From NCBI RefSeq assembly GCF_030770395.1, contig NZ_CP132480.1:226153-290152 (forward strand): a stretch of 64,000 nt of DNA, written 5' to 3'. Each line of letters starts with the position of its first letter. Positions within the stretch are counted from its first letter, which is position 1. The DNA comes from Telluria beijingensis. Its GTDB lineage: Bacteria; Pseudomonadota; Gammaproteobacteria; Burkholderiales; Burkholderiaceae_D. The notes beneath the pieces were generated by a model. The model had not been told where the DNA came from. It did no database searches and was given only the letters and a program-made list of their open reading frames with translations. Both the position numbers and the translations under genes were made by a program. Below are positions 1 to 8,595 of the stretch, piece after piece.

Positions 1-225
1 TACGACGAGATCATCGGCGTGAAAAACGATGACGCCTTCGAGACGGCGCGCGCCGCGGCGCGCGAAGAAGGGCTGCTGGTGGGGATCTCGTCCGGCGCCG
101 CGCTGTGGGCCGCGGTCCAGGTGGCGCGGCGGCCCGATAATGCGGGCAAGCTGATCGTCGTTATCATCCCTTCGTTTGGCGAGCGTTACCTCAGCACGGC
201 ACTGTACGCGAACCTGGCCGGCTGA
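1..225 (+). CDS. cysK: Cysteine synthase A, C-terminal part (5' end outside window)
   Basis: The reading frame is open from base 1, so only the last 74 residues are present. Cysteine synthase is a PLP enzyme that joins O-acetylserine and sulfide to give cysteine. The visible part has the glycine-rich ISSGAA segment, which lies near the PLP pyridine ring in this fold, and the family C-terminal block [26 protein letters not shown] and the short tail fit CysK better than CysM. The downstream gene runs towards it on the other strand. The N-terminal PLP lysine is outside the window, so activity cannot be judged. Confidence 0.9.
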   Translation, partial: YDEIIGVKNDDAFETARAAAREEGLLVGISSGAALWAAVQVARRPDNAGKLIVVIIPSFGERYLSTALYANLAG

Positions 226-232
226 TTCGCGT

Positions 233-1213
233 TCAGTGCACGTGGCCTTGCAGCGTGCAGTGGTGATGGGTCGTCCCCAACTCCACCTGCAAGGTGCTGT
301 GATGGATCGCATACTTCTCGCGCAGCGTGTGCTCGATCGCGTCGAGCGCGGCATCGCCCGGATAGCCGCCCGGGATCACCAGGTGGGCGGTCAGCGCCGT
401 CTCGGTGGTCGACAGCGCCCAGATGTGCAGGTCATGCACGCCCGTCACCCCCGGCTGGCCCGCCAGGAAAGCCTGCACCTTGCCCGCATCGACGTTCGGC
501 GGCACGGCCGCCATCGACAGCTGCACCGATTCGCGCAGCAGCGACCAGGTGCCGAGCACGATCACCACCACGATGACCAGGCTCACCACCGGATCGATCC
601 AGGTCCAGCCCGAGAACATGATCGTCAGTCCTGAGATCACCACCCCCAGCGACAGCGCGGCGTCGGCCGCCATGTGCAGGTAGGCGCCGCGGATGTTCAG
701 GTCGCCCTTGCTGCCGGCCAGGAACAGCCAGGCCGAGAAGCCGTTGATGACGACCCCGATCGCGGCCACGATCGACACCGTGGCGCCGGCCACGGGGGCC
801 GGTTCGGCGATGCGCTGCACCGCTTCCCAGGCGATGGCGCCGCAAGCCACCATCAGCAGCAGGCCGTTGCCCAGCGCCGCCAGGATCGACGAGCCGCGCA
901 GGCCATAGGTGTAGCGGCCCTTGGGCACGCTCCTGGCCAGCACGGCGGCGCCCCAGGCCAGCACCAGGCCCAGCACGTCGGACAGGTTGTGGCCAGCGTC
1001 GGCCATCAGCGCCGTGGAGTGGGCGATGAAACCATAGGTGAACTCGACGATGACGAAGGCCAGGTTTAGGCCGATCGCCAGCGCGAAGGCGCGGCCGTGG
1101 CCCTCGGGCGAGGGCATATGGTGGTGATGGTGGTGGCCGAAGCCATGCGAATGACCGTGGTCATGGTGATCATGGCCGTGGTGGTCGTGCGAGTGTGCGT
1201 GGTCGTGGCTCAT
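233..1213 (-). CDS. Cation diffusion facilitator (zinc/cobalt/cadmium exporter)
   Basis: This 326-residue inner-membrane antiporter of the CDF family (CzcD/ZitB type) exports divalent metal in exchange for protons. The first 35 residues are extremely His-rich, with runs such as HDHAHSHDHHGHDHHDHGHS and HHHHHH, typical of cytosolic metal-loading segments. About six membrane segments follow. The metal-site motifs are visible as DAGHNLSD in TM2 and HMAAD in TM5, the His/Asp set linked to zinc preference. A hydrophilic cytoplasmic domain ends the protein. The start ATG overlaps the stop of the upstream ArsR gene by four bases (ATGA), so both are co-transcribed and translationally coupled. The frame stays open further upstream, but that part is low-complexity shadow of arsR. 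Substrate is inferred from the linked SmtB-type sensor. Confidence 0.93.
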   Translation of the reverse strand: MSHDHAHSHDHHGHDHHDHGHSHGFGHHHHHHMPSPEGHGRAFALAIGLNLAFVIVEFTYGFIAHSTALMADAGHNLSDVLGLVLAWGAAVLARSVPKGRYTYGLRGSSILAALGNGLLLMVACGAIAWEAVQRIAEPAPVAGATVSIVAAIGVVINGFSAWLFLAGSKGDLNIRGAYLHMAADAALSLGVVISGLTIMFSGWTWIDPVVSLVIVVVIVLGTWSLLRESVQLSMAAVPPNVDAGKVQAFLAGQPGVTGVHDLHIWALSTTETALTAHLVIPGGYPGDAALDAIEHTLREKYAIHHSTLQVELGTTHHHCTLQGHVH

Positions 1214-1590
1214 GCGTCCATTCCGTTGGCGGGTTCGGCGATGTGCTCGAACATGGTGGAGAGCAGGCTGCTGATGTGGGCGTCGGCAGCCGAATAGAAG
1301 ACCTGCTTGCCCTGGCGCTCGGCCTTGACGATGCGGGCCGCGCGCAGCAGGCGCAGGTGGTGGCTGACCAGGGAGCTGGACAGGTCGAGCCCGGCCGCGA
1401 TCTCGCCCACCGCGGTCGGCTGGGCCAGGCAGGCCAGCACGATGCGCAGCCGGGTCGGGTCGCCCAGCAGGTGGAACAGGTCGGCCAGCTGGCCGATCGC
1501 TTCTTCCGGCGGCGGGGCGATGGGCTGGGCCGCCGGATGGGCGCGGACGTGGTCGAGGGTCGGGTTCACGGCAAGCGTCAAATCTAACAT
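1210..1590 (-). CDS. ArsR/SmtB-family zinc-responsive repressor
   Basis: This 126-residue winged-helix repressor presumably shuts off its own operon and the adjoining exporter until metal binds. The core reads LFHLLGDPTRLRIVLACL, then the recognition helix SSSLVSHHLRLLR. The last helix carries D103-x-H105-x10-H116-x2-E119, which is the alpha5 zinc/cobalt site of SmtB and CzrA (D-x-H-x10-H-x2-E/H). The arsenic-type CxC motif of the alpha3 helix is absent. The gene overlaps the CDF exporter start by four bases. The ATG at 1588-1590 has no obvious Shine-Dalgarno and sits inside the palindromic operator, so the message may be leaderless or start at an inner GTG (residue 8). Zn(II) or Co(II) sensing is inferred from the ligand spacing. 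Confidence 0.9.
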   Translation of the reverse strand: MLDLTLAVNPTLDHVRAHPAAQPIAPPPEEAIGQLADLFHLLGDPTRLRIVLACLAQPTAVGEIAAGLDLSSSLVSHHLRLLRAARIVKAERQGKQVFYSAADAHISSLLSTMFEHIAEPANGMDA

Positions 1591-1613
1591 GTGAATAGGT
1601 GTTCATATGTTAG
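1584..1613. promoter_or_regulatory. ArsR/SmtB-type operator palindrome
   Basis: Two 14-base arms (1584-1597 and 1600-1613) flank a GG centre and match as an inverted repeat at 12 of 14 positions. The inner part reads TGAACACCTATTCA on the minus strand. This matches the 12-2-12 TGAA...TTCA operator form known for SmtB/CzrA regulators. It covers the proposed arsR start codon and is about 95 bases upstream of the plus-strand molybdoenzyme gene. Confidence 0.8.
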
Positions 1614-1705
1614 GTGAAAATCACGAGACGGACAAGAGGTGTCTTCTCTGGTGCATCCGCTTTCCTGTAAACCGTCCTAGAATGGTCATCAACACAGGAG
1701 GAGAC

Positions 1706-4042
1706 ATGCCGAGGAAAGACGTACCGGGAGTCGGGGAATACGGCGGCCCGGCAGGCGGCTGGGGCGCCTTGCAGGCGGTGGCCAAGGCCTTGCGCAGCGA
1801 GATGTCGGCCACCCGCACGCCGATCATGCTGCAGGTGAACCAGCCGCAGGGCTTCGATTGTCCGGGCTGCGCCTGGCCCGATCCGCGCGAAGGATCGTCG
1901 TTCGAATTCTGCGAAAACGGCGCCAAGGCCGTGGCCTGGGAAGCGACCAGCAAGCGCGTGACGCCCGACTTTTTCGCCCGCCACAGCGTGAGCGAACTGT
2001 GGCAGCGCGAGGACATCTTCCTCGAGGGCGAAGGGCGCCTGACCCACCCGATGCTCTACGACGCGGCCACCGACCGTTACGTGCCGATCGCGTGGGAAGA
2101 CGCCTTCCGCCGCATCGGAGAAGAATTGCGCAAACTGCCCGACCCGAACATGGCCGAGTTCTATGCCTCCGGCCGCGCCTCGAACGAGGCGGCTTTCCTG
2201 TACCAGTTGTTCGTGCGCGAATACGGCACCAACAACTTCCCCGACTGCTCGAATATGTGCCACGAGGCGACCAGCGTCGGCCTGCCGCAGTCGATCGGCG
2301 TCGGCAAGGGCACCGTCACACTCGAGGATTTTGACCACTGCGACGCGATCTTCTCGTTCGGCCATAACCCGGGCACCAACCACCCGCGCATGCTGTCCAC
2401 CCTGCGCGCCGCCTCGCTGCGGAAGGCGCCGATCGTGGTGTTCAACCCGCTCAAGGAGCGCAGCCTTGAGCGCTTCAAGTCGCCGCAACATCCGGCCGAG
2501 ATGACCTTCGGGAAGGCGGTGCCGATCGCCTCGCACTATTACCAGGTCAGGATCGGCGGCGACGCCGCAGTGGTCAAGGGCATGATGAAATCGCTGCTGG
2601 CGCTGGACGCGCGGCAGCTTGCCGACGGCGGCGACAGTGTGCTCGACCGCGACTTCATCGGCGAGCACACGAGCGGCTTCGAACAGCTGGTGGCCGACCT
2701 CCACGCCACGTCGTGGGACGAGATCGAGCAGGACGCCGGCCTGGCGCGCGCCGACATCGAAGAAGCGGCTGCCATCTACGCCAAGGCCGAGCGCACGATC
2801 ATCTGCTACGGCATGGGCATCACGCAGCACCGGCACGGCACCGGCAACGTCCAGCAGCTGGCCAACCTGCTGCTCCTGCGCGGGAATATCGGCCGCGAAG
2901 GCGCCGGCATCTGCCCCTTGCGCGGCCATTCCAACGTCCAGGGCGACCGCACGGTGGGCATCACCGAGTTCCCGAGCCAGCACCTGCTCGACGCGCTGGA
3001 GCGCGAGTTCGGCATCCAGGCGCCGCGCGCGCACGGCCATGGCGCGGTGCAGGCGATCGCGGCGATGCGCGACGGCCGCGCCAGGGCGCTCGTCTGCCTG
3101 GGCGGCAACCTGCCGATGGCGATGCCCGACCCGCAGGTATGCGAAGAGGCGATGCGCAAGCTCGACCTGTCGGTGCACATCGCCACCAAGCTCAATCGCT
3201 CGCACCTGATGGTCGGCAAGCATACCTTCCTGCTGCCCTGCCTGGGCCGCACCGAACTCGATGTGCAGGAAAGCGGGCCGCAATCGGTGACGGTGGAGGA
3301 TTCGATGTCGATGGTGCACGCCTCGCGCGGCTCGCTGCCACCGGCCTCCAGCCTGCTCAAGTCGGAGCCGGCCATCGTGGCCGGCATCGCCAGGGCGACC
3401 CTGCCGCACACGAAGGTCGACTGGGAAGGATTGGTCGCCGACTACGACCGCATCCGCGACGCCATCGAGCGCGTGGTCCCCGGCTTCGACGACTACAACG
3501 CGCGGGTGCGCGTGCCGCGCGGCTTCCGTCTCGACAGCCCGGCCGCGCGCCGCGTGTGGCGCACGGCGTCCGGCAAGGCCAACTTCATCGTCGTCGATGG
3601 CGCCTGCCAGCGCCCGCTGGCGAACGATGCGCTGGTGCTGGCCACGGTGCGCAGCCACGACCAGTACAACACGACGATCTACGGCAAGAACGACCGCTAC
3701 CGCGGCATCACCGGGCGGCGCGACGTGATCTTCGTCAGCCCGGCCGACCTGGCGGCACGCGGCCTGGAGCACGGCGACCTGGTCGACATCGAAGCGCTGG
3801 CGCAAGCCGGCGACGGCGGCGGCGCCGCGCCGCGCGTCATCCGCAACTTCGTGGCGGTGGCTTTTGATATTGCGCGCGGTTCGGTGGCGGCCTACTACCC
3901 CGAGGCGAACGGGCTCATTGCGCTCGCCAACTACGACGTCCGGAGCGGCACGCCATCCTATAAATCGGTGCCGGTGGTGCTGCGCCGCGCGGCGGCCGGC
4001 GGCAAGGCCCCCGACCTCGACCGGCTGGAGGCGCACGCATGA
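1706..4042 (+). CDS. FdhF/YdeP-family molybdopterin oxidoreductase (formate dehydrogenase-like alpha subunit)
   Basis: This 778-residue cytoplasmic molybdopterin enzyme resembles the alpha-subunit family of E. coli YdeP, related to formate dehydrogenase H. The start is the ATG after AGGAGGAGAC; the frame runs 33 codons further upstream without a ribosome site. The N-terminus has three cysteines (DCPGCAWPD and FEFCENGAKAV), fewer than the four expected for the usual [4Fe-4S] cluster. The molybdenum ligand region reads PDCSNMCHEATS, with C185 where FdhF has selenocysteine. GRASNEAAFLYQ and a C-terminal cofactor-binding domain (TVRSHDQYNTTIYG) are also present. fdhD overlaps its end by ATGA, so the enzyme probably needs sulfurated cofactor. 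The substrate cannot be read from the sequence; YdeP has been tied to acid resistance. Confidence 0.9.
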   Translation: MPRKDVPGVGEYGGPAGGWGALQAVAKALRSEMSATRTPIMLQVNQPQGFDCPGCAWPDPREGSSFEFCENGAKAVAWEATSKRVTPDFFARHSVSELWQREDIFLEGEGRLTHPMLYDAATDRYVPIAWEDAFRRIGEELRKLPDPNMAEFYASGRASNEAAFLYQLFVREYGTNNFPDCSNMCHEATSVGLPQSIGVGKGTVTLEDFDHCDAIFSFGHNPGTNHPRMLSTLRAASLRKAPIVVFNPLKERSLERFKSPQHPAEMTFGKAVPIASHYYQVRIGGDAAVVKGMMKSLLALDARQLADGGDSVLDRDFIGEHTSGFEQLVADLHATSWDEIEQDAGLARADIEEAAAIYAKAERTIICYGMGITQHRHGTGNVQQLANLLLLRGNIGREGAGICPLRGHSNVQGDRTVGITEFPSQHLLDALEREFGIQAPRAHGHGAVQAIAAMRDGRARALVCLGGNLPMAMPDPQVCEEAMRKLDLSVHIATKLNRSHLMVGKHTFLLPCLGRTELDVQESGPQSVTVEDSMSMVHASRGSLPPASSLLKSEPAIVAGIARATLPHTKVDWEGLVADYDRIRDAIERVVPGFDDYNARVRVPRGFRLDSPAARRVWRTASGKANFIVVDGACQRPLANDALVLATVRSHDQYNTTIYGKNDRYRGITGRRDVIFVSPADLAARGLEHGDLVDIEALAQAGDGGGAAPRVIRNFVAVAFDIARGSVAAYYPEANGLIALANYDVRSGTPSYKSVPVVLRRAAAGGKAPDLDRLEAHA

Positions 4043-4845
4043 CACGAACCGCCCATGCTTGCCAGGTCGTGCGCATGCGGGCCGACGTTGTTGCCGAGGC
4101 CGAGGACATGGTGGCCGACGAGGTGCCGGTCGCGCTGGTCTATAACGGCATCTCGCATGCCGTCATGATGGCCACGCCGGCCGACCTGGAAGAATTCGCG
4201 CTCGGTTTTTCGCTCAGCGAGGGGATCGTCGCGCGCGCTGCCGATTGCTACGGGATTGAGGTAGAGGAGGGGAGCGATGGCGTCTCGGTCCACCTCGAGA
4301 TCGCCGGTTCGGCGTTCATGGCCCTCAAGGAGCGCCGCCGCAGCCTGGCCGGCCGCACCGGCTGCGGCCTGTGCGGCGTGGACAGCCTGCGCCAGGTGCG
4401 GCGCGCCTTGCCGGCCGTGGCGCCGGCATGCGGCCTGCATGCCGATGGCGTGCGCCGCGCAGTGGCCGCCATCGGCGCCCGGCAGCAGCTGAACCACCTG
4501 ACCGGCGCCTTCCACGCGGCGGCGTGGTGCGGGATGGATGGCGGCCTGCGCCTGGTGCGCGAGGACATCGGCCGCCATAACGCGCTCGACAAGGTGATCG
4601 GCGCGATGGCGCGCACGCATGCACGGCCTGGCGATGGCTTCCTGCTCATCACCAGCCGGGTCAGTTTCGAGATGGCGCAGAAGGCGATCATGGCCGGCGC
4701 GCCGGCGCTGGTCGGCATGTCGGCGCCGACGTCGGCGGCCATCGCCCTGGCCGAGCAGTCCGGCATGACCTTGCTGGCCTTCGCGCGCGGCCGGGATTTC
4801 GTGTGCTACGCCCATCCCGGCGCGCTGGACCTGCAGGTCGCCTAG
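4039..4845 (+). CDS. fdhD: FdhD, sulfur carrier for formate dehydrogenase maturation
   Basis: FdhD moves sulfur from the IscS cysteine desulfurase to the molybdenum cofactor of formate dehydrogenases. The 268-residue protein has the expected length. Its essential cysteine pair is visible as GCGLCGVDSL (C109-x-x-C112), followed by FHAAAWCG and VREDIGRHNALDKVIG, which are conserved in the family. Its start overlaps the molybdoenzyme stop by four bases, giving a two-gene operon with a dedicated maturation factor. The 3' end overlaps the convergent M16 peptidase gene by four bases. Confidence 0.95.
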   Translation: MTRTAHACQVVRMRADVVAEAEDMVADEVPVALVYNGISHAVMMATPADLEEFALGFSLSEGIVARAADCYGIEVEEGSDGVSVHLEIAGSAFMALKERRRSLAGRTGCGLCGVDSLRQVRRALPAVAPACGLHADGVRRAVAAIGARQQLNHLTGAFHAAAWCGMDGGLRLVREDIGRHNALDKVIGAMARTHARPGDGFLLITSRVSFEMAQKAIMAGAPALVGMSAPTSAAIALAEQSGMTLLAFARGRDFVCYAHPGALDLQVA

Positions 4846-7685
4846 CGCTTTTTGTCCCTGGCCGGCGGCGGCAACTGGCCGTCGTCGTCGCGCACCTCTG
4901 GCTGGCCCAGGCCGAGTTTCTGCAACTGCGGCAGGATCTTGCGCCGCTCGCCGACCGCCACCACGATCATCCGCTCGGGATCCAGGTAGCGGCGCGCCAC
5001 GTCCTGCACCGCCTGCGCATCGACCTCGGCCAGCTTGCGCGCCAGCTGGTCGTAGTAGTCCGGCGCCAGGCCGTAGACGAACAGCTCGGTGAGACTGGCG
5101 CCGATGTCGGCATTGGTCTCGAACTGGCCCGGCAGCGACAGCAGTTGGGCGTTGCGGGCCGCCGCCAGTTCTGCGCTGGACAGCGGCTGCTCGCGCATGG
5201 CCGCGATCTCGCGCAGGATCTCGCGCACCGATTCTCCGGTGGCGTCCTGCTGCACGCTGGCCTCGACCGAGAACGGCGCCGGCGCGCGGTCGTAGTCGAA
5301 ATGCGAGTAGATGCCGTAGGTATAACCCTTGGTCTCGCGCAGGTTGTTGTTGAGCCGGCTCGAGAACATGCCGCCCAGCGCGCCGTTCATCACTTGCAGG
5401 GCCGCGAAGTCGGGCGTGTCGCGGCTTGGGCCCATGCAGGCCACCTGCAGCGCGGTCTGCGATGCGTCCGGCTGGTCGACCAGCACCAGGCGCGCCTGGG
5501 TGGGGCGGGTTTCAGCCGGCGTTACCTCGGGCGCACCCGCCGCCGGCCAGGCGCCGAACTGCGCCTCGGCCAGCGCTTCCAGCTCGGCGCGCGTGATGTC
5601 GCCGGTGACTACCAGCGCCGCGTTGGAGGGCACGTAGTGGCGGCGCCAGAAGCCGGCGATGTCTTCGCGCGTGGTGGCGCGGATCGCCGGCTCGAGGCCC
5701 AGCTGGCCGTAGGCTTTTGGATGCCCGCTGCCGAACAGGGCGCCGGCCGCGGCCAGCGCCGCCACCGTTTCGGGATCGTCGCGCTGCTGCGTCAGGGAGC
5801 CCAGGCGGTCTTGCCGCTGGCGTTCTATCTCGGCAGCCGGGAACGAGGGATGCTGGACGATGTCGGCCACCACCGCGAGCGCGCGGGAGAAGGTCGAACG
5901 CAGGGCCAGCAACGAGACGGTCGAGACGTCGTCGCTGCTGCCGGTGTCCATGAAGGCGCCCAGCTGCGCGATCTCGTCCGCGATCTGTGGGGCGCTGCGG
6001 GTGGCCGTGCCTTCTTCCAGCATCTGGGCGGTGAAGCCGGCCAGGCCGGGGAGCTCCACCGGATTGGCCGCGCCGCCGCTTCTCACCACCAGCTGGCTCG
6101 AGACCAGTGGCAGCGCCGGATTGTGGTGGTGGATCACGGTGAGGCCGTTGGCGAGCCTGAAGGTCTCGCCGCGCGGCAGCGTCACCTTTGGCGTGGCGCC
6201 GGCCACGGGCGGCGTCGCGCGCCAGGCTTCGGCCTCGTTGAGCGCGACTTGTTTCTCCGGCGCCGGCGCAGCCTTGGCCGGCTTGGGCGCGCGCGGATCG
6301 TCGACCTTCGGCTTGCCGGGCACGCCGGTCACCACGGCGCGTGCTTCAGGCTTGAGCCAGGCCTGTACGGCGCGCTGCACGCTGGCGGCGTCGATGCGGC
6401 GCAGGCGCGCCAGGTCCCTGGCCAGGTAGCCGGGATCGCCCGTGTACAGGTTGTAGTGGTTGAGCTGCTCGGCCAGGCCGTCGCCGCCCAGTTTTTCCAG
6501 CGACGCCAGCAGGGCGGTCTCGAGGCTGTTGCGGGCGCGTTCGACTTCGTGGTCAAGCGGACCGTCCCGGCGCAGCCGTTCCAGTTCGGCGTCGATCGCC
6601 GCCTCGATTTCCTGCGGCGTGTGGCCGGCGCGCGCGGTGACGTCGACCACGAAGGTCGAGCCCAAGGCCAGCGAGGTCTGGGTGCTCGAGACGTCCTGCG
6701 CGATCTGGCGCTCGTACACCAGCGATTTGTACAGGCGGCTGGACTTGCCGCCGCCGAGGATGGTGGCGGCTACCGCCAGCTCGGCGTCGCCCGGCTGGTA
6801 GGCGGCCGGCGTCAGCCAGCCCATGAACACCCGCGGCAGCTCGACCCGGTCGCGCACCACGACCCGGCGCTCGGCCGTGATCGGGGGCGTGACCACCTTC
6901 GGCCGCACGACGTCCGGCCCGCGCCGCAGGCCGCCAAAATAGCGGGCGACCAGTTCGCGCGTGTGCGCCTTGTCGATGTCGCCGGCGATCACCAGGCTGG
7001 CATTGTTGGGCCCATAGTAGTTGGCGAAGAATTCACGCACGTCGCCAAGCTTCGCGCCCTGGATGTCGGCGTGCGAGCCGATGATCGAGGCGGCATATGG
7101 GTGACCCTTGGGGAACAGGGTCTGCAGCAGCGCTTCCTCGACGAGGCCATACGGTTCGCCCTCGACCGTCTGGCGCCGCTCGTTGCGCACCACATCCTGC
7201 TGGTTAGTCAGCGCCTGCTGGTCGAGCACGTCGAGCAGGAATCCCATGCGGTCCGCATGCACCCACAGCGCCAGTTCGAGCTGGTTGCTGGGCACCGTGT
7301 CGTAGTAGCTGGTGCTGTCGAAGCCGGTGCCGCCATTGCTGTCGGTCGCGCCGGCGCCTTCGAGCAGGCGGTCGGCCTCGCCGCGCGGGATGTGGCGGGT
7401 GGCGGCGAACATCATGTGCTCGAACAGGTGGGCGAAGCCGGTCAGGCCGGGGGCCTCGTTGGCCGGTCCGACGTGGTACCACAGGTTGACGGCCACGATC
7501 GGCAGGCGCTTGTCCTCGACCAGGATCAGCTGCAGGCCGTTGGGCAGCACGGTTTTCTCGAAGGCGATCGACGGCACCGGCGCCGCGGCGGGCGCGGGCG
7601 GCTGCTCCTGGGCCTGGCCGGCTGCCGGCGCCGTAGCGGAAGCGGCGGCCAGCACCAGCGGGACCATCAGGGTGGGGATGTTCAA
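4842..7685 (-). CDS. Secreted M16 zinc peptidase, two fused M16 domains
   Basis: This 947-residue pitrilysin-family metallopeptidase starts with a hydrophobic signal segment (residues 4-23) and an Ala/Pro-rich linker, so it probably acts in the periplasm. The N-terminal M16 domain has the inverted zinc motif H86-LF-E89-H90 and a downstream glutamate in VVRNERR (about residue 169). The C-terminal half (from about residue 500) repeats the fold but has no HxxEH and should serve as the structural lobe. The start is TTG at 7683-7685, supported by GGAG five bases upstream; no ATG lies nearby until residue 7. The gene is monocistronic by spacing. Substrates are likely short peptides, inferred from the family. 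Confidence 0.9.
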   Translation of the reverse strand: MNIPTLMVPLVLAAASATAPAAGQAQEQPPAPAAAPVPSIAFEKTVLPNGLQLILVEDKRLPIVAVNLWYHVGPANEAPGLTGFAHLFEHMMFAATRHIPRGEADRLLEGAGATDSNGGTGFDSTSYYDTVPSNQLELALWVHADRMGFLLDVLDQQALTNQQDVVRNERRQTVEGEPYGLVEEALLQTLFPKGHPYAASIIGSHADIQGAKLGDVREFFANYYGPNNASLVIAGDIDKAHTRELVARYFGGLRRGPDVVRPKVVTPPITAERRVVVRDRVELPRVFMGWLTPAAYQPGDAELAVAATILGGGKSSRLYKSLVYERQIAQDVSSTQTSLALGSTFVVDVTARAGHTPQEIEAAIDAELERLRRDGPLDHEVERARNSLETALLASLEKLGGDGLAEQLNHYNLYTGDPGYLARDLARLRRIDAASVQRAVQAWLKPEARAVVTGVPGKPKVDDPRAPKPAKAAPAPEKQVALNEAEAWRATPPVAGATPKVTLPRGETFRLANGLTVIHHHNPALPLVSSQLVVRSGGAANPVELPGLAGFTAQMLEEGTATRSAPQIADEIAQLGAFMDTGSSDDVSTVSLLALRSTFSRALAVVADIVQHPSFPAAEIERQRQDRLGSLTQQRDDPETVAALAAAGALFGSGHPKAYGQLGLEPAIRATTREDIAGFWRRHYVPSNAALVVTGDITRAELEALAEAQFGAWPAAGAPEVTPAETRPTQARLVLVDQPDASQTALQVACMGPSRDTPDFAALQVMNGALGGMFSSRLNNNLRETKGYTYGIYSHFDYDRAPAPFSVEASVQQDATGESVREILREIAAMREQPLSSAELAAARNAQLLSLPGQFETNADIGASLTELFVYGLAPDYYDQLARKLAEVDAQAVQDVARRYLDPERMIVVAVGERRKILPQLQKLGLGQPEVRDDDGQLPPPARDKKR

Positions 7686-7797
7686 ATATGCTCCGTAATT
7701 CTATGACAAGTGCATGAGGCGCGGTCGGGTGTGCGCCTCCTCGCTATTATCGTGGATACGGAGCAAAGCCGCCCGCCCGCGGGCGGGGCGGTGGTTT

Positions 7798-8280
7798 TTA
7801 TTCCACGAAGCGCAGGATGCCGCGCAGCGCGTGGGCGATCGACTGCTCGCGCACTGCCTGGCGGTCGCCCTGGAATACAAGGCGCTCGGTATGGACATGG
7901 TCGCCGCGCGCCCAGCCGAAGCACACGGTGCCGATCGGCTTGCCGGGCACGGCGCCGGTCGGGCCGGCGATGCCGGTGGTCGAGACGGCGATGTCGGCAT
8001 TGCTGTTGGCGACGGCGCCCGAGGCCATGGCTGCCGCCACTTCTTCGCTGACCGCGCCGAACTGGGCGATCACGGCGTCCGGCACGTCCAGCATGTCGTT
8101 CTTGGCGGTGTTCGAATAGGTCACGAAGCCGCAGTCGAACCAGTCGCCCGATCCGGGTATTTGGGTGAGCGTGTACGCGATGCCGCCGCCGGTGCAGGAT
8201 TCAGCGGTGGACAGCATCAGCTTGCGCGGGCCGAGGGTGTCGCTGACTTTCTGGGCAAGATCGATGAGTTCGTTCGTCAC
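7798..8280 (-). CDS. pncC: CinA-family nicotinamide-nucleotide amidohydrolase (PncC)
   Basis: This 160-residue protein matches the stand-alone CinA C-terminal domain, which deamidates nicotinamide mononucleotide to nicotinate mononucleotide in NAD recycling. Visible motifs are STAESCTGGGIAYTLT, which contains the catalytic serine, GFVTYSNTAK, and TGIAGPTGAVPGKPIGTV. The start is taken as the GTG at 8278-8280 because AAGGAGACCCAC lies just upstream and the length then matches the family. The frame is open for another 34 codons upstream, but these are Arg-rich and look non-coding. It stands alone upstream of the M16 gene on the same strand. Confidence 0.92.
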   Translation of the reverse strand: MTNELIDLAQKVSDTLGPRKLMLSTAESCTGGGIAYTLTQIPGSGDWFDCGFVTYSNTAKNDMLDVPDAVIAQFGAVSEEVAAAMASGAVANSNADIAVSTTGIAGPTGAVPGKPIGTVCFGWARGDHVHTERLVFQGDRQAVREQSIAHALRGILRFVE

Positions 8281-8595
8281 GTGGGTCTCCTTTGCAAGCC
8301 GCCGGCCGCGGCGGATGCCGCGTCGGGAAACCGGCCGGGCTTGTCCGCGTACGAGCCATTCTAGCGCGCCGCGTGGCCGCACGACATGTCAGAGTTTCAA
8401 AAATTGCTACCCAAATGACAAGGGAACGTTTACAGTGCCAGCCGCATTGTCGTCCTGGCATGGTCCCTGCCGGGGCCCAGAAAATGTTCCGTGCGACACA
8501 CAACGCAAGCGTGCTGCTATGCTGGGATGCCTGATTTCTCGTCTTTGTTGGTACTTTTACATGCCGCGCATGCGTGAGCGGTCCGTGGAGGATGC

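Noticed and set aside
4803..7706. A 967-codon open frame on the plus strand opposite the M16 peptidase gene
   Set aside because: Antisense shadow of high-GC codon use; no domain and no sensible start.
7766..7800. GC-rich palindrome followed by TTTTT between the pncC and M16 genes
   Set aside because: The T-run lies on the plus strand while both flanking genes are on the minus strand, so no transcript would use it as a terminator.
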